DNA from: a virus
Reading direction: 5' to 3' (one strand)
Virus record (IMG/VR): IMGVR_UViG_3300030329_003327
Span: 1-36,225 of that record
DNA: 36,225 bases
This document shows, piece by piece, positions 22,836 to 30,767 of the stretch (its first letter is position 1; each line of letters starts with the position of its first letter). Made by a program: the position numbers and the translations under genes. The notes under the pieces were generated by a model, which worked only from the letters and a program-made list of their open reading frames with translations, made no database searches and was not told the DNA's origin.

Positions 22836-22875
22836 CCTCCTTATAAAAAAAGTTTATTTACTTACGAATAAATAA

Positions 22876-22891
22876 GGTGATTTGTATCACA
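22876..22891. promoter_or_regulatory. CRP/FNR-like palindrome
   Basis: GGTGA-N6-TCACA, nine of ten bases of the CRP consensus; the inner GTGAT-N4-ATCAC is a perfect inverted repeat. It lies 41.5 bases before a transcription start expected from TATGAT at 22912. It could equally be an operator for a phage protein. Confidence 0.4.
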
Positions 22892-22900
22892 TTTTTGTAT

Positions 22901-22918
22901 TATCATATGTGTATGATA
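22901..22918. promoter_or_regulatory. Perfect 18-bp palindrome over first rightward start
   Basis: TATCATA, four bases, TATGATA: a perfect inverted repeat with 7-base arms. It includes the ATG at 22913 and a possible -10 hexamer (TATGAT), so a bound protein would block the rightward gene. Confidence 0.45.
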
Positions 22919-23188
22919 GAAGTATGTATATTTGCGTTGGGCGTAGGTACTGGCTATGGCTTGTCTACGCTCTCTATTTTTATGGGCAACAAAATGGCTG
23001 ATAATATGGTACAGAAATTCACAGCTCCAGTACAGACTGAAGACGAGCCTTCTATTGATACAGAAGTGAACCCCATATATGACTTCTCTGCTTATGAAGA
23101 AACACTTAAAGACTACACTAACATAGAACCCCTACAAGATAAAGAAAACACCAACCCAAACGAAGAAGACTTCAAACCACTTAACTAG
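22913..23188 (+). CDS. Small membrane protein at start of rightward genes
   Basis: 91 residues from the ATG at 22913; a GTG at 22877 and an ATG at 22907 are in frame and possible, and none has a clear ribosome-binding site. Residues 2-24 form a membrane segment (VCIFALGVGTGYGLSTLSIF), followed by an acidic soluble tail (EDEPSIDTEVNP to NPNEEDFKPLN). If transcription starts just upstream the mRNA could be nearly leaderless. No family recognised. Confidence 0.5.
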   Translation: MIEVCIFALGVGTGYGLSTLSIFMGNKMADNMVQKFTAPVQTEDEPSIDTEVNPIYDFSAYEETLKDYTNIEPLQDKENTNPNEEDFKPLN

Positions 23189-23201
23189 GGAAAAGAAAGT
23201 A

Positions 23202-23249
23202 ATGGGAATCGCATTAAAAGAAATAAAAGCTAAAAAGCGTAAAAAATAA
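23202..23249 (+). CDS. Tiny basic ORF, possible -1 frameshift site
   Basis: 15 residues (MGIALKEIKAKKRKK) after GGGAAAAGAAAGTA, ending right after six A. In the -1 frame the sequence stays open to 23329 and reads as a plausible helix (ILEQQVLEKLVKTRRITRK), so the real product may be about 42 residues by slippage, or the A run may be one base off. Confidence 0.3.
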   Translation: MGIALKEIKAKKRKK

Positions 23250-23316
23250 TACTTGAACAGCAAGTACTTGAAAAGCTTGTAAAAACTAGGAGAATAACAC
23301 GAAAAATGAGGTTAAA

Positions 23317-23910
23317 ATGCCAAGAATGACAAAAGAAGAGCGTAGAGAGAGAAGACTTGATAGAATAAGAGCCTACGATGAGAAAATGAAACCAAAGCGT
23401 ATTGCACGTCAAGAAAAACAGAAAGCTAAAGAAGTAAGGAAGGCAGATAGAAAGGTTAAAAGATTAGAAAAGAGGCTGGGGAAGGTGTCAGCAAGGTCTG
23501 GAAAAGCAGATACAAGCTATCAACGTCAATTAGATAGAGAGGCTACTAAAGATGTAGAGAAAGGTAGAAGTAAAGGGAGAACAACCAGACTCAGAAGAAA
23601 GAGAGCAAAAACAGCACAAAAAGCAACCTCAACTGCTCTTACTGGTTTAGCTACTAAAAATTTAGCAAAAGGAGTTGTTGGTGGATTCAAGGGGAAAGTG
23701 GTAGGAAAGACTCTTGCTAAAGGAGCAGGACAAGCAGTAGCTGGAGAAGCTTTAAAGGGAACTGATAAACCAACAATCTACGAGCCTAGATTAATGCGTA
23801 AGGCTCTTTTACGAAAAAAGAAAGCAAGAGTAGAAAAGAAATTAGCTGGAGCAAAGAAGAAGAGAGAGAAAGCTAAAGCCTCAAAAGGTGTATGGCGATA
23901 CGATAACTAG
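23317..23910 (+). CDS. Highly basic Lys/Arg/Ala-rich protein
   Basis: 197 residues, about a third Lys or Arg. Two basic helical arms (residues 1-65 and 155-197) flank an Ala/Gly-rich, weakly hydrophobic middle (STALTGLATKNLAKGVVGGF). This could be a DNA-condensing or virion-associated protein. It precedes the terminase genes. GAGG lies six bases before the ATG. No family recognised. Confidence 0.5.
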   Translation: MPRMTKEERRERRLDRIRAYDEKMKPKRIARQEKQKAKEVRKADRKVKRLEKRLGKVSARSGKADTSYQRQLDREATKDVEKGRSKGRTTRLRRKRAKTAQKATSTALTGLATKNLAKGVVGGFKGKVVGKTLAKGAGQAVAGEALKGTDKPTIYEPRLMRKALLRKKKARVEKKLAGAKKKREKAKASKGVWRYDN

Positions 23911-23919
23911 GAGAATTAC

Positions 23920-24117
23920 TTGGAGCCAGATAAAATAGATAAGTATCTTATAAAGCTAATGCGAAGCTCAAGGCGTGTAAATAATATTATTGAGAGTGCG
24001 TGTGGAGAAGCCTATGAAATGGGCTTTAATGCTGGTTTAGTGGAAGGTTCTAAGATAAATGGAAAGAAGTATGCCAATAAGGTAAAGAAGGCATTAAAAG
24101 GGAGATATAAAGCGTGA
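23920..24117 (+). CDS. Hypothetical protein, 65 aa
   Basis: 65 residues from a TTG with AGGAGAATTAC upstream. Helical, with YEMGFNAGLVEGSKINGKKY in the middle and a basic end. Its stop is overlapped by the next GTG. Unrecognised. Confidence 0.5.
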   Translation: MEPDKIDKYLIKLMRSSRRVNNIIESACGEAYEMGFNAGLVEGSKINGKKYANKVKKALKGRYKA

Positions 24118-24374
24118 GTTCACAAAGAGATAGTTATGATAGATTAATTCTGAGAAAGAAAAAAAAGAAGGGCAAAGATACAGCCTTTTCAAATACTGTT
24201 ATAAAATACGATAGTAAGGGCAATCCTATAATGAAGATAGTGCCTAGTGGAGAGTTTGGTAAGAGTGATACATTGTATAATATAGGCACTCATCAATTAA
24301 CAAACAAGATTACTGGTAAGAAGGGCAAGAAGAAAATAGCGTGGGCAAAGAAAATTAATAAGGACGAGTTTTGA
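24114..24374 (+). CDS. Hypothetical basic protein, 86 aa
   Basis: 86 residues from a GTG (GTGA overlap). The basic N-terminus (DRLILRKKKKKGKD) precedes small beta repeats (TVIKYDSKGNPIMKIVPSGE) and a lysine-rich end. Common as a small gene before TerS; function unknown. Confidence 0.5.
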   Translation: MSSQRDSYDRLILRKKKKKGKDTAFSNTVIKYDSKGNPIMKIVPSGEFGKSDTLYNIGTHQLTNKITGKKGKKKIAWAKKINKDEF

Positions 24375-24691
24375 GCGACAAACCTAAAAGAGATGCAAAG
24401 GGGAGACTACTTCCGGGACACACAGCTAATCCTAATGGTAGACCTAAAGGCTCTACATCAACAGCAGAGGCGTTTAGAAACAATCCAAAGGCACTAGATA
24501 TATTGAACAAAGTAATACAGATAGCATCAACATTAGGCTCAGAAGATGAACATAAAGATGCAACAAGCTGTGCGAAGGTAGTGGTAGATAAGATAATACC
24601 TACCTTAAAGGCTCAAGATATAAGTATAGAAACAGACGGTAGTGCTGGATTTGTAGTATTACCAAAGGAAGAGCCATCTCCGAAGGAATAA
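24371..24691 (+). CDS. terS: Terminase small subunit-like protein
   Basis: 106 residues from a TTG overlapping the previous stop, with AAGGACG upstream. The N-terminus carries the DUF5681 signature (DAKGRLLPGHTANPNGRPKG) often found in phage TerS proteins. Helices follow (KALDILNKVIQIASTLG; CAKVVVDKIIPTLKAQD). TerS recognises the packaging site and feeds DNA to the large subunit. Its position directly before TerL supports the call. The packaging site itself is not identified. Confidence 0.7.
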   Translation: MSDKPKRDAKGRLLPGHTANPNGRPKGSTSTAEAFRNNPKALDILNKVIQIASTLGSEDEHKDATSCAKVVVDKIIPTLKAQDISIETDGSAGFVVLPKEEPSPKE

Positions 24692-26076
24692 TATGGAAGC
24701 CTCACGAAGGGGCTCAGACCTTTGCCTTACAAGTCAGTGATTGTTATGAAATATTGTATGGTGGTGCAAGAGGTGGTGGCAAGACAGATTGTGGAATGGC
24801 GTGGCTATTAAGAGCAACAGAGCATCCAGAAGCAAGAATGTTGGTTATCAGAAGGAATAGTGATGACCTCGCAGATTGGATAGATAGAGCACATAAGATG
24901 TATCCGTATGCAAAGATTACTGGGAAACCAGCGACAATAAAGTTTCCAAGTGGAGCAATAATAAGGACTGGGCATTTAAAAGATGACCAAGCCTACACGA
25001 AGTATCAAGGTCACGAATATCAGAGGATACTGATAGAGGAATTGACACAGATACCATCGGAAGAAAGCTATTTGAAATTGATATCAAGTTGTAGAAGCAC
25101 TATAAAGGGATTAGAGCCTAAAGTATTTTGTACTGCAAATCCTGGAGGTAAAGGGCATCAATGGGTAAAGAGTCGGTTTATACAAGGACATCAGCCACAG
25201 AAGGCATTTAAAGGCGACGGAGAGAGATACAGAATGTATATACCAGCAACAGTAGACAACAATCCTACACTAATGGATAATGACCCAGAGTATGTTAGTT
25301 TTCTTGACAACTTACCAGAGCCACTAAGGTCAGCGTGGAGACACGGAGATTGGGATATATTTGCAGGTCAGTATTTCACTGAATGGAATCCCAAGATGCA
25401 CGTCATACCAGAGACACTAGCTAGGGAGTTTGGATATGGACAAGAATACAACAAGCGTTATATCGGTATAGACTGGGGATTTGCAGCACCTTTTGCGTGT
25501 ATATGGATAGAGGTAACACCTCAGAATAAAGTGTTTTGTTATAGGGAATTATATGGAACAGAGAAGCACCCTACACAATGGGGACAAGAGATAATGAGTT
25601 TAACTGGAGACGAAGAGATATTTATGAGTTTAGGAGACCCTTCAATGTGGGCACGAAATCCAATGAGCTGGAATGCCTCTCATAATCCGATGTACACAGA
25701 TAAGTCTATAGCAACAGCGTTAGCAGAGTATGTGCCTAATCTAGTACCAGCCAATAACAGCAGGGTAATAGGTTGGCGTAATATGGCTCAGTTAATGCAC
25801 TATAAGAAGGGAGTATTGCCTAATTTTTATATAATAGATGGTAAGTGTCCGAATTTAGTAAGAACGCTACCAGATATGATAAGGGATGATAAGAATCCAG
25901 AGGATATAGATACTACACTTGAAGACCATATTTGCGATGCAGTGAGGTACAGTTTAACGCATATACAAGCACCAGTTAAACCAGCACCAAAGAAACCAGC
26001 ATTACAGCAACAGATAGAGAAGTTATTAGAGTTTGAAGATACAGATGATAGTTTAGACTTTTCACAAATGAATTAA
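24691..26076 (+). CDS. terL: Terminase large subunit, start codon unusual
   Basis: About 461 residues from 24691. Walker A GGARGGGKT (24-32), Walker B RILIEELTQ, coupling motif CTANPGG, and a nuclease domain with IGIDWGF, LGDPSMW and a final Asp in EDHICDAVRYS. It packages DNA into the prohead. The conserved N-terminus WKPHEGAQTFAL (residues 2-13) lies upstream of the first usable start, a TTG at 24754 that would leave just two residues before Walker A. In frame there is only ATA (24688, 24691) or ATT. An ATG at 24693 with a good ribosome-binding site is one frame off. So translation begins at a non-canonical codon, by frameshift, or there is a one-base sequence error. Confidence 0.85.
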   Translation: MWKPHEGAQTFALQVSDCYEILYGGARGGGKTDCGMAWLLRATEHPEARMLVIRRNSDDLADWIDRAHKMYPYAKITGKPATIKFPSGAIIRTGHLKDDQAYTKYQGHEYQRILIEELTQIPSEESYLKLISSCRSTIKGLEPKVFCTANPGGKGHQWVKSRFIQGHQPQKAFKGDGERYRMYIPATVDNNPTLMDNDPEYVSFLDNLPEPLRSAWRHGDWDIFAGQYFTEWNPKMHVIPETLAREFGYGQEYNKRYIGIDWGFAAPFACIWIEVTPQNKVFCYRELYGTEKHPTQWGQEIMSLTGDEEIFMSLGDPSMWARNPMSWNASHNPMYTDKSIATALAEYVPNLVPANNSRVIGWRNMAQLMHYKKGVLPNFYIIDGKCPNLVRTLPDMIRDDKNPEDIDTTLEDHICDAVRYSLTHIQAPVKPAPKKPALQQQIEKLLEFEDTDDSLDFSQMN

Positions 26077-26086
26077 GGAAAGAGCG

Positions 26087-28222
26087 TTGATAAACAATTA
26101 TAAAGCACAGAGAAATGTAAGAGCAGAGCTTGGAGGTGCAGTAGACCTAGGAGAGCCAGTAAGTCTATATATAGCCGAAGATGAGGTTAAGGTAAGTAGC
26201 AAGAATTTATCATTGAATCCAGATTTTGATTCTACAGATAATTGGACTGCTGGTACTGGGTGGGCTATCGCTAGTGGTGTAGCTACTTGCTCTAGTGGAA
26301 ATGCAAATTTATCTCAATCAGCACCCATCTCTGCTGGAAAAACATATCAAGTTATAGTGAATATTACTTCATATACGAGTGGAAATCTCATTATAGACAT
26401 AGGTGGTAGCCCAGCTCACACTGGAACTGCCACTGGTGATTTTGGCTCAGTTGGAACTCACAAGGTAATTCTCAATCCTATAAACACTAATGACTTAAGA
26501 TTATATGGAGGTGCATTTAGGGGGAGTGTAGATAATATAAAGATTTACGAAGTAACAGACCACACCTACAAGCTAATGGCAGTAAACGACAATATCCCAG
26601 CTACCCCTGTAAATACAGAGGCAGAAGGAAGTGAGATGATAACTGATACTAAAAATAGAGATTTTAGCTCATCTAGTGATTGGGATGTTTTAAACATTGC
26701 AGGTGGGAGTTTAACTGAACCATCTAATAAATTACAAATAGTTACTTCAACAGATGAAGAAAATGAAGGTGCACAATTAGCCGTAGCTAAGTTAACAACT
26801 CCTGTTGCTGGAAGAACATATAGAATTTCAGCAGAACTTCAACAAACATCTGGTGCTACTACTCCTCAAATAGGATTTCAATTTGCAGGAACTGGAAGTT
26901 CTTATTTTAATATATCTGCATCTGCTGTTACTTACACTCAGGATATAGTAGCAACAAATACTACAGGAAATCTTATGATTTTTAATACTTCTAGTGCTAG
27001 TTCTACTACTTTTAAAGTTGACGATATATCAGTTAAAGAACTTTATGGATACGACTACTACAACGCACCAGCGTACAAATTTGGTATCGTATCAAGTATA
27101 TACGACCAGTCTACTGGAGCAATGAAAACAACAGGAGCTGCAGGTGACCAAGTAGATGTAACAGTACAAGGTGAGTGTACTCTGCATAAATCTGGAACAT
27201 ATACTCTAAATGCAGATAGAATAATAAGCAGAATAACATCTGCTTCAGCTTTAGATTCTGCGACACCATCAAGTTCAGGTGGGGATTTAAGCTTACCGAA
27301 CGCAGTAGCAGTTACTTCGGAGGCAACATCATCTTCTAATACACAGCCTATAATACTTTTCCAAGGTGTAGAATTTTCAGAGCATTTTGTACACAAAAAC
27401 TCCCTACAGGTACACGCTAAGTGTGATGAGGCAATAACTAAGTTCAGACCAGTGTCATTATTCCTTGATTCAAATGGGGATTTACTTTGTAGACACGATG
27501 ATATCCCAGAAACCACACCAGACCAAGACACAGACCACACAGGTGTAGACCCAGGTAAATGGGGTATATCCGAACTAGGGGGAGCCAGTGGAGACATTAT
27601 ACCGATTACAATAGCAGGGAAGACTACCTTAAATACAGGCTCTACAACTGTAGAAGGAAGTTTAATAGGTAGGATAGCAGAAAATGGTACTATTGGATTA
27701 ATAAGTGGAGCTAATAATAATTACGTGCCTAATGGAATAGCTACAATGATGGAAAGTGGAACTGGAGATGTTCCTATCACAATATTCGGTGGAACTCCAA
27801 TCGGAACCATAACAGACTGGAAACGGACCATTAAGGTAACAGCAAAGGCAAATGGAGCCATAACTCAGTATTGCCCAGTTTCTTTGTATTTAGACCAATG
27901 GGGAGACTATAGATGTATATCTGATAACATTCCTAATGGACAAACACTTACTGGTAATGATGAGTGGGTTGATTTTAGAAAATGGGGCGTTGCCCAGACT
28001 ACAGTCGCAGATGGCGAATTTGTAGAGATAATAGTACAAGGGCGTACAAATGTAGTGGATACGATAACTAACTTAGAAAGAAAAGATTTTGTAAATAAAA
28101 TAGCTGCAGATGGTAGTTGCCACGGTGATAGCTCTACAGCAAGAGCATTATCTTCTTTAGGTATAGTAGAAAAAGAAGCAAAGACCTCAGATGGTACACC
28201 AGGAGTTATAATAATATTTTAA
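26087..28222 (+). CDS. Capsid decoration/head-fibre-like protein with jelly-roll modules
   Basis: 711 residues from a TTG with AAGGAAAGAGCG upstream. Residues 1-30 resemble DUF2190-type decoration proteins. Two carbohydrate-binding-like jelly-rolls follow at about 40-175 (NPDFDSTDNWTAGTGW ... SVDNIKIYEV) and 185-320 (DFSSSSDWDV ... KVDDISVKEL). The C-terminal half has DUF2190-like repeats; FRPVSLFLDSNGDLLC near 450 and QYCPVSLYLDQWGDYRC near 592 are a clear duplication. It probably decorates the capsid and displays sugar-binding domains. Its place between TerL and portal is unusual. Role is inference. Confidence 0.6.
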   Translation: MINNYKAQRNVRAELGGAVDLGEPVSLYIAEDEVKVSSKNLSLNPDFDSTDNWTAGTGWAIASGVATCSSGNANLSQSAPISAGKTYQVIVNITSYTSGNLIIDIGGSPAHTGTATGDFGSVGTHKVILNPINTNDLRLYGGAFRGSVDNIKIYEVTDHTYKLMAVNDNIPATPVNTEAEGSEMITDTKNRDFSSSSDWDVLNIAGGSLTEPSNKLQIVTSTDEENEGAQLAVAKLTTPVAGRTYRISAELQQTSGATTPQIGFQFAGTGSSYFNISASAVTYTQDIVATNTTGNLMIFNTSSASSTTFKVDDISVKELYGYDYYNAPAYKFGIVSSIYDQSTGAMKTTGAAGDQVDVTVQGECTLHKSGTYTLNADRIISRITSASALDSATPSSSGGDLSLPNAVAVTSEATSSSNTQPIILFQGVEFSEHFVHKNSLQVHAKCDEAITKFRPVSLFLDSNGDLLCRHDDIPETTPDQDTDHTGVDPGKWGISELGGASGDIIPITIAGKTTLNTGSTTVEGSLIGRIAENGTIGLISGANNNYVPNGIATMMESGTGDVPITIFGGTPIGTITDWKRTIKVTAKANGAITQYCPVSLYLDQWGDYRCISDNIPNGQTLTGNDEWVDFRKWGVAQTTVADGEFVEIIVQGRTNVVDTITNLERKDFVNKIAADGSCHGDSSTARALSSLGIVEKEAKTSDGTPGVIIIF

Positions 28223-28239
28223 ATATATAGAGGTTAATT

Positions 28240-28392
28240 ATGGCAGAACTAACTAAGTCACAAAAGAATAAAATGAAAAAACACAAAAAACATCACTCAA
28301 AGAAGCATATTAGAGAGATGATAGCTACAATGTTGAGGGGTGGTTCTTTTTCAATGGCTCATAAAAAAGCAATGAACAAGGTAGGAAAATAA
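28240..28392 (+). CDS. Small basic protein, 50 aa
   Basis: 50 residues, histidine- and lysine-rich start (KNKMKKHKKHHSKKH), then MIATMLRGGSFSMAHKKAMNKVGK, a motif I associate with small phage head-region proteins. AGAGGTTAATT precedes the ATG. Function unknown. Confidence 0.6.
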   Translation: MAELTKSQKNKMKKHKKHHSKKHIREMIATMLRGGSFSMAHKKAMNKVGK

Positions 28393-28401
28393 GGAGGCAA
28401 T

Positions 28402-28560
28402 ATGCCAAAGTTAGACGGAAAGAAATATAAATACAACAGAAAGGGAATGATTGCATACCTAAAAGCCAAGCGTAAAAAGAAGAAAAGGGGTAGAAATGGC
28501 GATGTGTATGGTCAGATACCTACAGGTGATGGAGTAGAAAACCCAGTCGGAGGCAATTAA
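28402..28560 (+). CDS. Small basic protein, 52 aa
   Basis: 52 residues with a strong AAGGAGGCAAT site. Basic first half (GKKYKYNRKGMIAYLKAKRK) and a Gly-rich neutral end. Stop overlaps the portal ATG (TAATG). Unrecognised. Confidence 0.6.
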   Translation: MPKLDGKKYKYNRKGMIAYLKAKRKKKKRGRNGDVYGQIPTGDGVENPVGGN

Positions 28561-30392
28561 TGGCAACTAAAGACTACGATAAAGCAGTCCCAAATGATAT
28601 GGAGCTAACCCAAGCTAAGGGTCACAATCCTAGCGATAAAGACCGTAAGCTATTAAAGTATATGGAGCGAATGTTTGATGCTGCAAAGCGTGCACGAGCT
28701 CATAAAGTTCCAAGGTGGCGTAGAAACGAAGAACTATATAATGGGGACTTCTTTAAACCCTTTAAATTACCTAAGTATAAAACAAGGGTAGTAGCAAACA
28801 GCGTACACTCTATTGTGGAGACAGTATACTCTATTCTTACAGACCGACCTAATAAGGTAGATATAATGCCTAAGACAGAGGAGCAGGTAGAGGCAGCTAG
28901 AATGGCACAAGAGGCAGTAGAAGCAGAGATGCGTTCAAAAAAAGCACTTAGAGCTATAAGTGGTATGAAAAGAGACGGACTAATCTATGGTAATGGCTTT
29001 ATGAAGCTATCATATGGTGAGAATGGAATAGAGTACAATACACCTGACATTTACACTGTATTTGTAGACCCACTAGCCACAAGTATAGAAGAGGCTAAGT
29101 GTGTTATATTTGCAACACCAACCTACATAAAAGATGTACGAGAATTTTACGAAAACGGAAATAAAGTGCAATCAGAGGGTAAATTAGACGAATTTAAGTC
29201 ATTTATCCGTCAAAAGTCAGAAGATGGCGTAGGACAAGCAACAACAGCATCAGGCTCTCAAGTCCCAAATGTAGATGATGGATTAACTTCAGGAACTAGA
29301 GATAGTCAGTATAGCTCAAGCCAAGTCTCATCTTCTAATGTAAGAACTGACTTCCAAGAGCTAACCCCTACAGATGATATGGATGACACAGAGGTATTTG
29401 GTGGTCAGGTTTTACTAAAAGAGTGCTGGCACTTTATGAATGGAAAACTATATTTAACAACCTGGGCAGGTAAGGTACTACTGCAACACGTTGAATCCCC
29501 AACAGAATTTATACCTGTTGTTCATTTTAAGAATTATGCAGATGAACATCACTTTTGGGGCAAAGGTGAGCCTGAGATTGTTGAGCCTTTAGCAGTTGGC
29601 ACAGCGATACTATTATCTCAGAGTCTTGATAATGTTATATACCACGGAAACCCAGCGTGGGTAATGAATAAGTCTTTAGCTAAGACACCTGGAAATAGAC
29701 CAAGTGACAAGCCTGGTCAAGTATTCTGGACAAATGGTCCACACGAGCAAATCCAAAGGCTCCCAGCAGGAAACATATCATCATCTAATTTACCATTAGC
29801 TGAGTATATGATGCGTCTTACAGACTCAATTAGTGGCGTTCACGACATCACACAAGGGCGTAATCCAAGTGGTGTTACTGCTGCTAAAGCGATATCAGCA
29901 CTACAAGAGGCTTCTCAGCAGATAATTAGAGCAAAAGAACGAGAAATCGGTTTTGACGCTATAATAGACGTATATAAGCAAACATTAAGTATATTGGTTA
30001 ATAACTACGAGTCAGAGATAACTATTCGTAGAAACACACAAATGGGCTATGAATTTGAAGTTATACAGCCCTATCAGTTAAGTGAGGATATGGACTTTAA
30101 ATATATCCCAGGCTCAAGTATGCCAGAATCTCGTGCAAGTCGTATTGACCAAGCACTAGAGTATGTTCAAATTGGGCTATTAACACCAGAGCAATTCTGG
30201 AGATGGCACGAAAAGGATATTTCAAAGGATATACTAGAAGAAATAATAGAGCAAAAGAAATTACAACAGCAACTACAAGAACAGCAGATGAACACATTAA
30301 ATACCTCAACAGATGAGAATGAGATAATGGAAACTCTGCTACAACAACGAGCTCAAATGGGTGCAGTCCCAGAAGAGGGCGAAGGAGAATAA
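28560..30392 (+). CDS. Portal protein
   Basis: 610 residues. N-terminal helices (RAHKVPRWRRNEELYNGD), then RVVANSVHSIVETVYSILTD, the wing strands (GLIYGNGFMKLSYGENG, YTVFVDPLA), and the clip and stem region ending in ISGVHDITQGRNPSGVTAAK and EASQQIIRAKERE. This is the usual order of T7-like and P22-like portals. It forms the dodecameric DNA channel at the capsid vertex. A Gln-rich C-terminus (KLQQQLQEQQMNT) is probably the barrel or core contact. It precedes scaffold and capsid genes as expected. Confidence 0.85.
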   Translation: MATKDYDKAVPNDMELTQAKGHNPSDKDRKLLKYMERMFDAAKRARAHKVPRWRRNEELYNGDFFKPFKLPKYKTRVVANSVHSIVETVYSILTDRPNKVDIMPKTEEQVEAARMAQEAVEAEMRSKKALRAISGMKRDGLIYGNGFMKLSYGENGIEYNTPDIYTVFVDPLATSIEEAKCVIFATPTYIKDVREFYENGNKVQSEGKLDEFKSFIRQKSEDGVGQATTASGSQVPNVDDGLTSGTRDSQYSSSQVSSSNVRTDFQELTPTDDMDDTEVFGGQVLLKECWHFMNGKLYLTTWAGKVLLQHVESPTEFIPVVHFKNYADEHHFWGKGEPEIVEPLAVGTAILLSQSLDNVIYHGNPAWVMNKSLAKTPGNRPSDKPGQVFWTNGPHEQIQRLPAGNISSSNLPLAEYMMRLTDSISGVHDITQGRNPSGVTAAKAISALQEASQQIIRAKEREIGFDAIIDVYKQTLSILVNNYESEITIRRNTQMGYEFEVIQPYQLSEDMDFKYIPGSSMPESRASRIDQALEYVQIGLLTPEQFWRWHEKDISKDILEEIIEQKKLQQQLQEQQMNTLNTSTDENEIMETLLQQRAQMGAVPEEGEGE

Positions 30393-30393
30393 A

Positions 30394-30687
30394 ATGGCTA
30401 AGAAGAAGAAAAAAGCTTCAGCAAAAGGAAGAAGAGCTGCACTTAAAGGATTTGCAAAAGGTAAATTCCAGAGCCCAGTTCACAGCAATGGATTTAAACA
30501 AGATGTGTTAATTGATTTACACGGTGGCGATAAAGGATTAGATACAGCAGCAACTGCACAAGCAGCAGCCTCTCTTGCAGCAGCAGCAGGGAAAACATAT
30601 TTTAGATACCGAGGAACAACCTATAAGGCTCACGAAGGGGCTAGAGGCTGGGGAGCTCTTCCAGATGATAGGAATAGTGTAAAATAA
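30394..30687 (+). CDS. Small head-region protein, 97 aa
   Basis: 97 residues from the ATG at 30394, placed by GAAGGAGAATAAA; a GTG 33 bases earlier is less likely. The very basic N-terminus (AKKKKKASAKGRRAALKGFA) leads to an Ala-rich helix (TAATAQAAASLAAAAG) and FRYRGTTYKAHEGARGWG. Possibly a minor virion protein; function unknown. Confidence 0.5.
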   Translation: MAKKKKKASAKGRRAALKGFAKGKFQSPVHSNGFKQDVLIDLHGGDKGLDTAATAQAAASLAAAAGKTYFRYRGTTYKAHEGARGWGALPDDRNSVK

Positions 30688-30767
30688 TGAAATTAAGTAA
30701 AAATTTGAAGACCAACACCAAACAAGCGAAAGCTGAAAGGAGCGTCTACAATGCCAAGTCCATATAA
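30687..30767 (+). CDS. Possible 26-aa ORF
   Basis: A short frame with a TAATG overlap to the previous gene, running into the scaffold gene start. Basic and unremarkable (MKLSKNLKTNTKQAKAERSV). It may simply be the leader of the scaffold gene, whose GAAAGGAGCG site lies inside it. Confidence 0.25.
   Translation: MKLSKNLKTNTKQAKAERSVYNAKSI

Larger units (their letters stand above)
22742..22912. promoter_or_regulatory. Divergent control region
   Basis: The only divergent intergenic region in the genome, very AT-rich. It contains the leftward promoter, a tandem 10-bp repeat, an interrupted TTTATT/AATAAA inverted repeat (22853-22872), a GTGAT-N4-ATCAC palindrome and the first half of a TATCATA palindrome. 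It should be the main early control point. Confidence 0.6.

Noticed and set aside
22836-22842. Strong Shine-Dalgarno-like AAGGAGG on the minus strand
   Set aside because: No start codon at a suitable distance, and it lies upstream of the leftward -10 box.
27058-27597. 179-codon minus-strand open frame
   Set aside because: Antisense to the duplicated DUF2190-like region; composition typical of a shadow frame.
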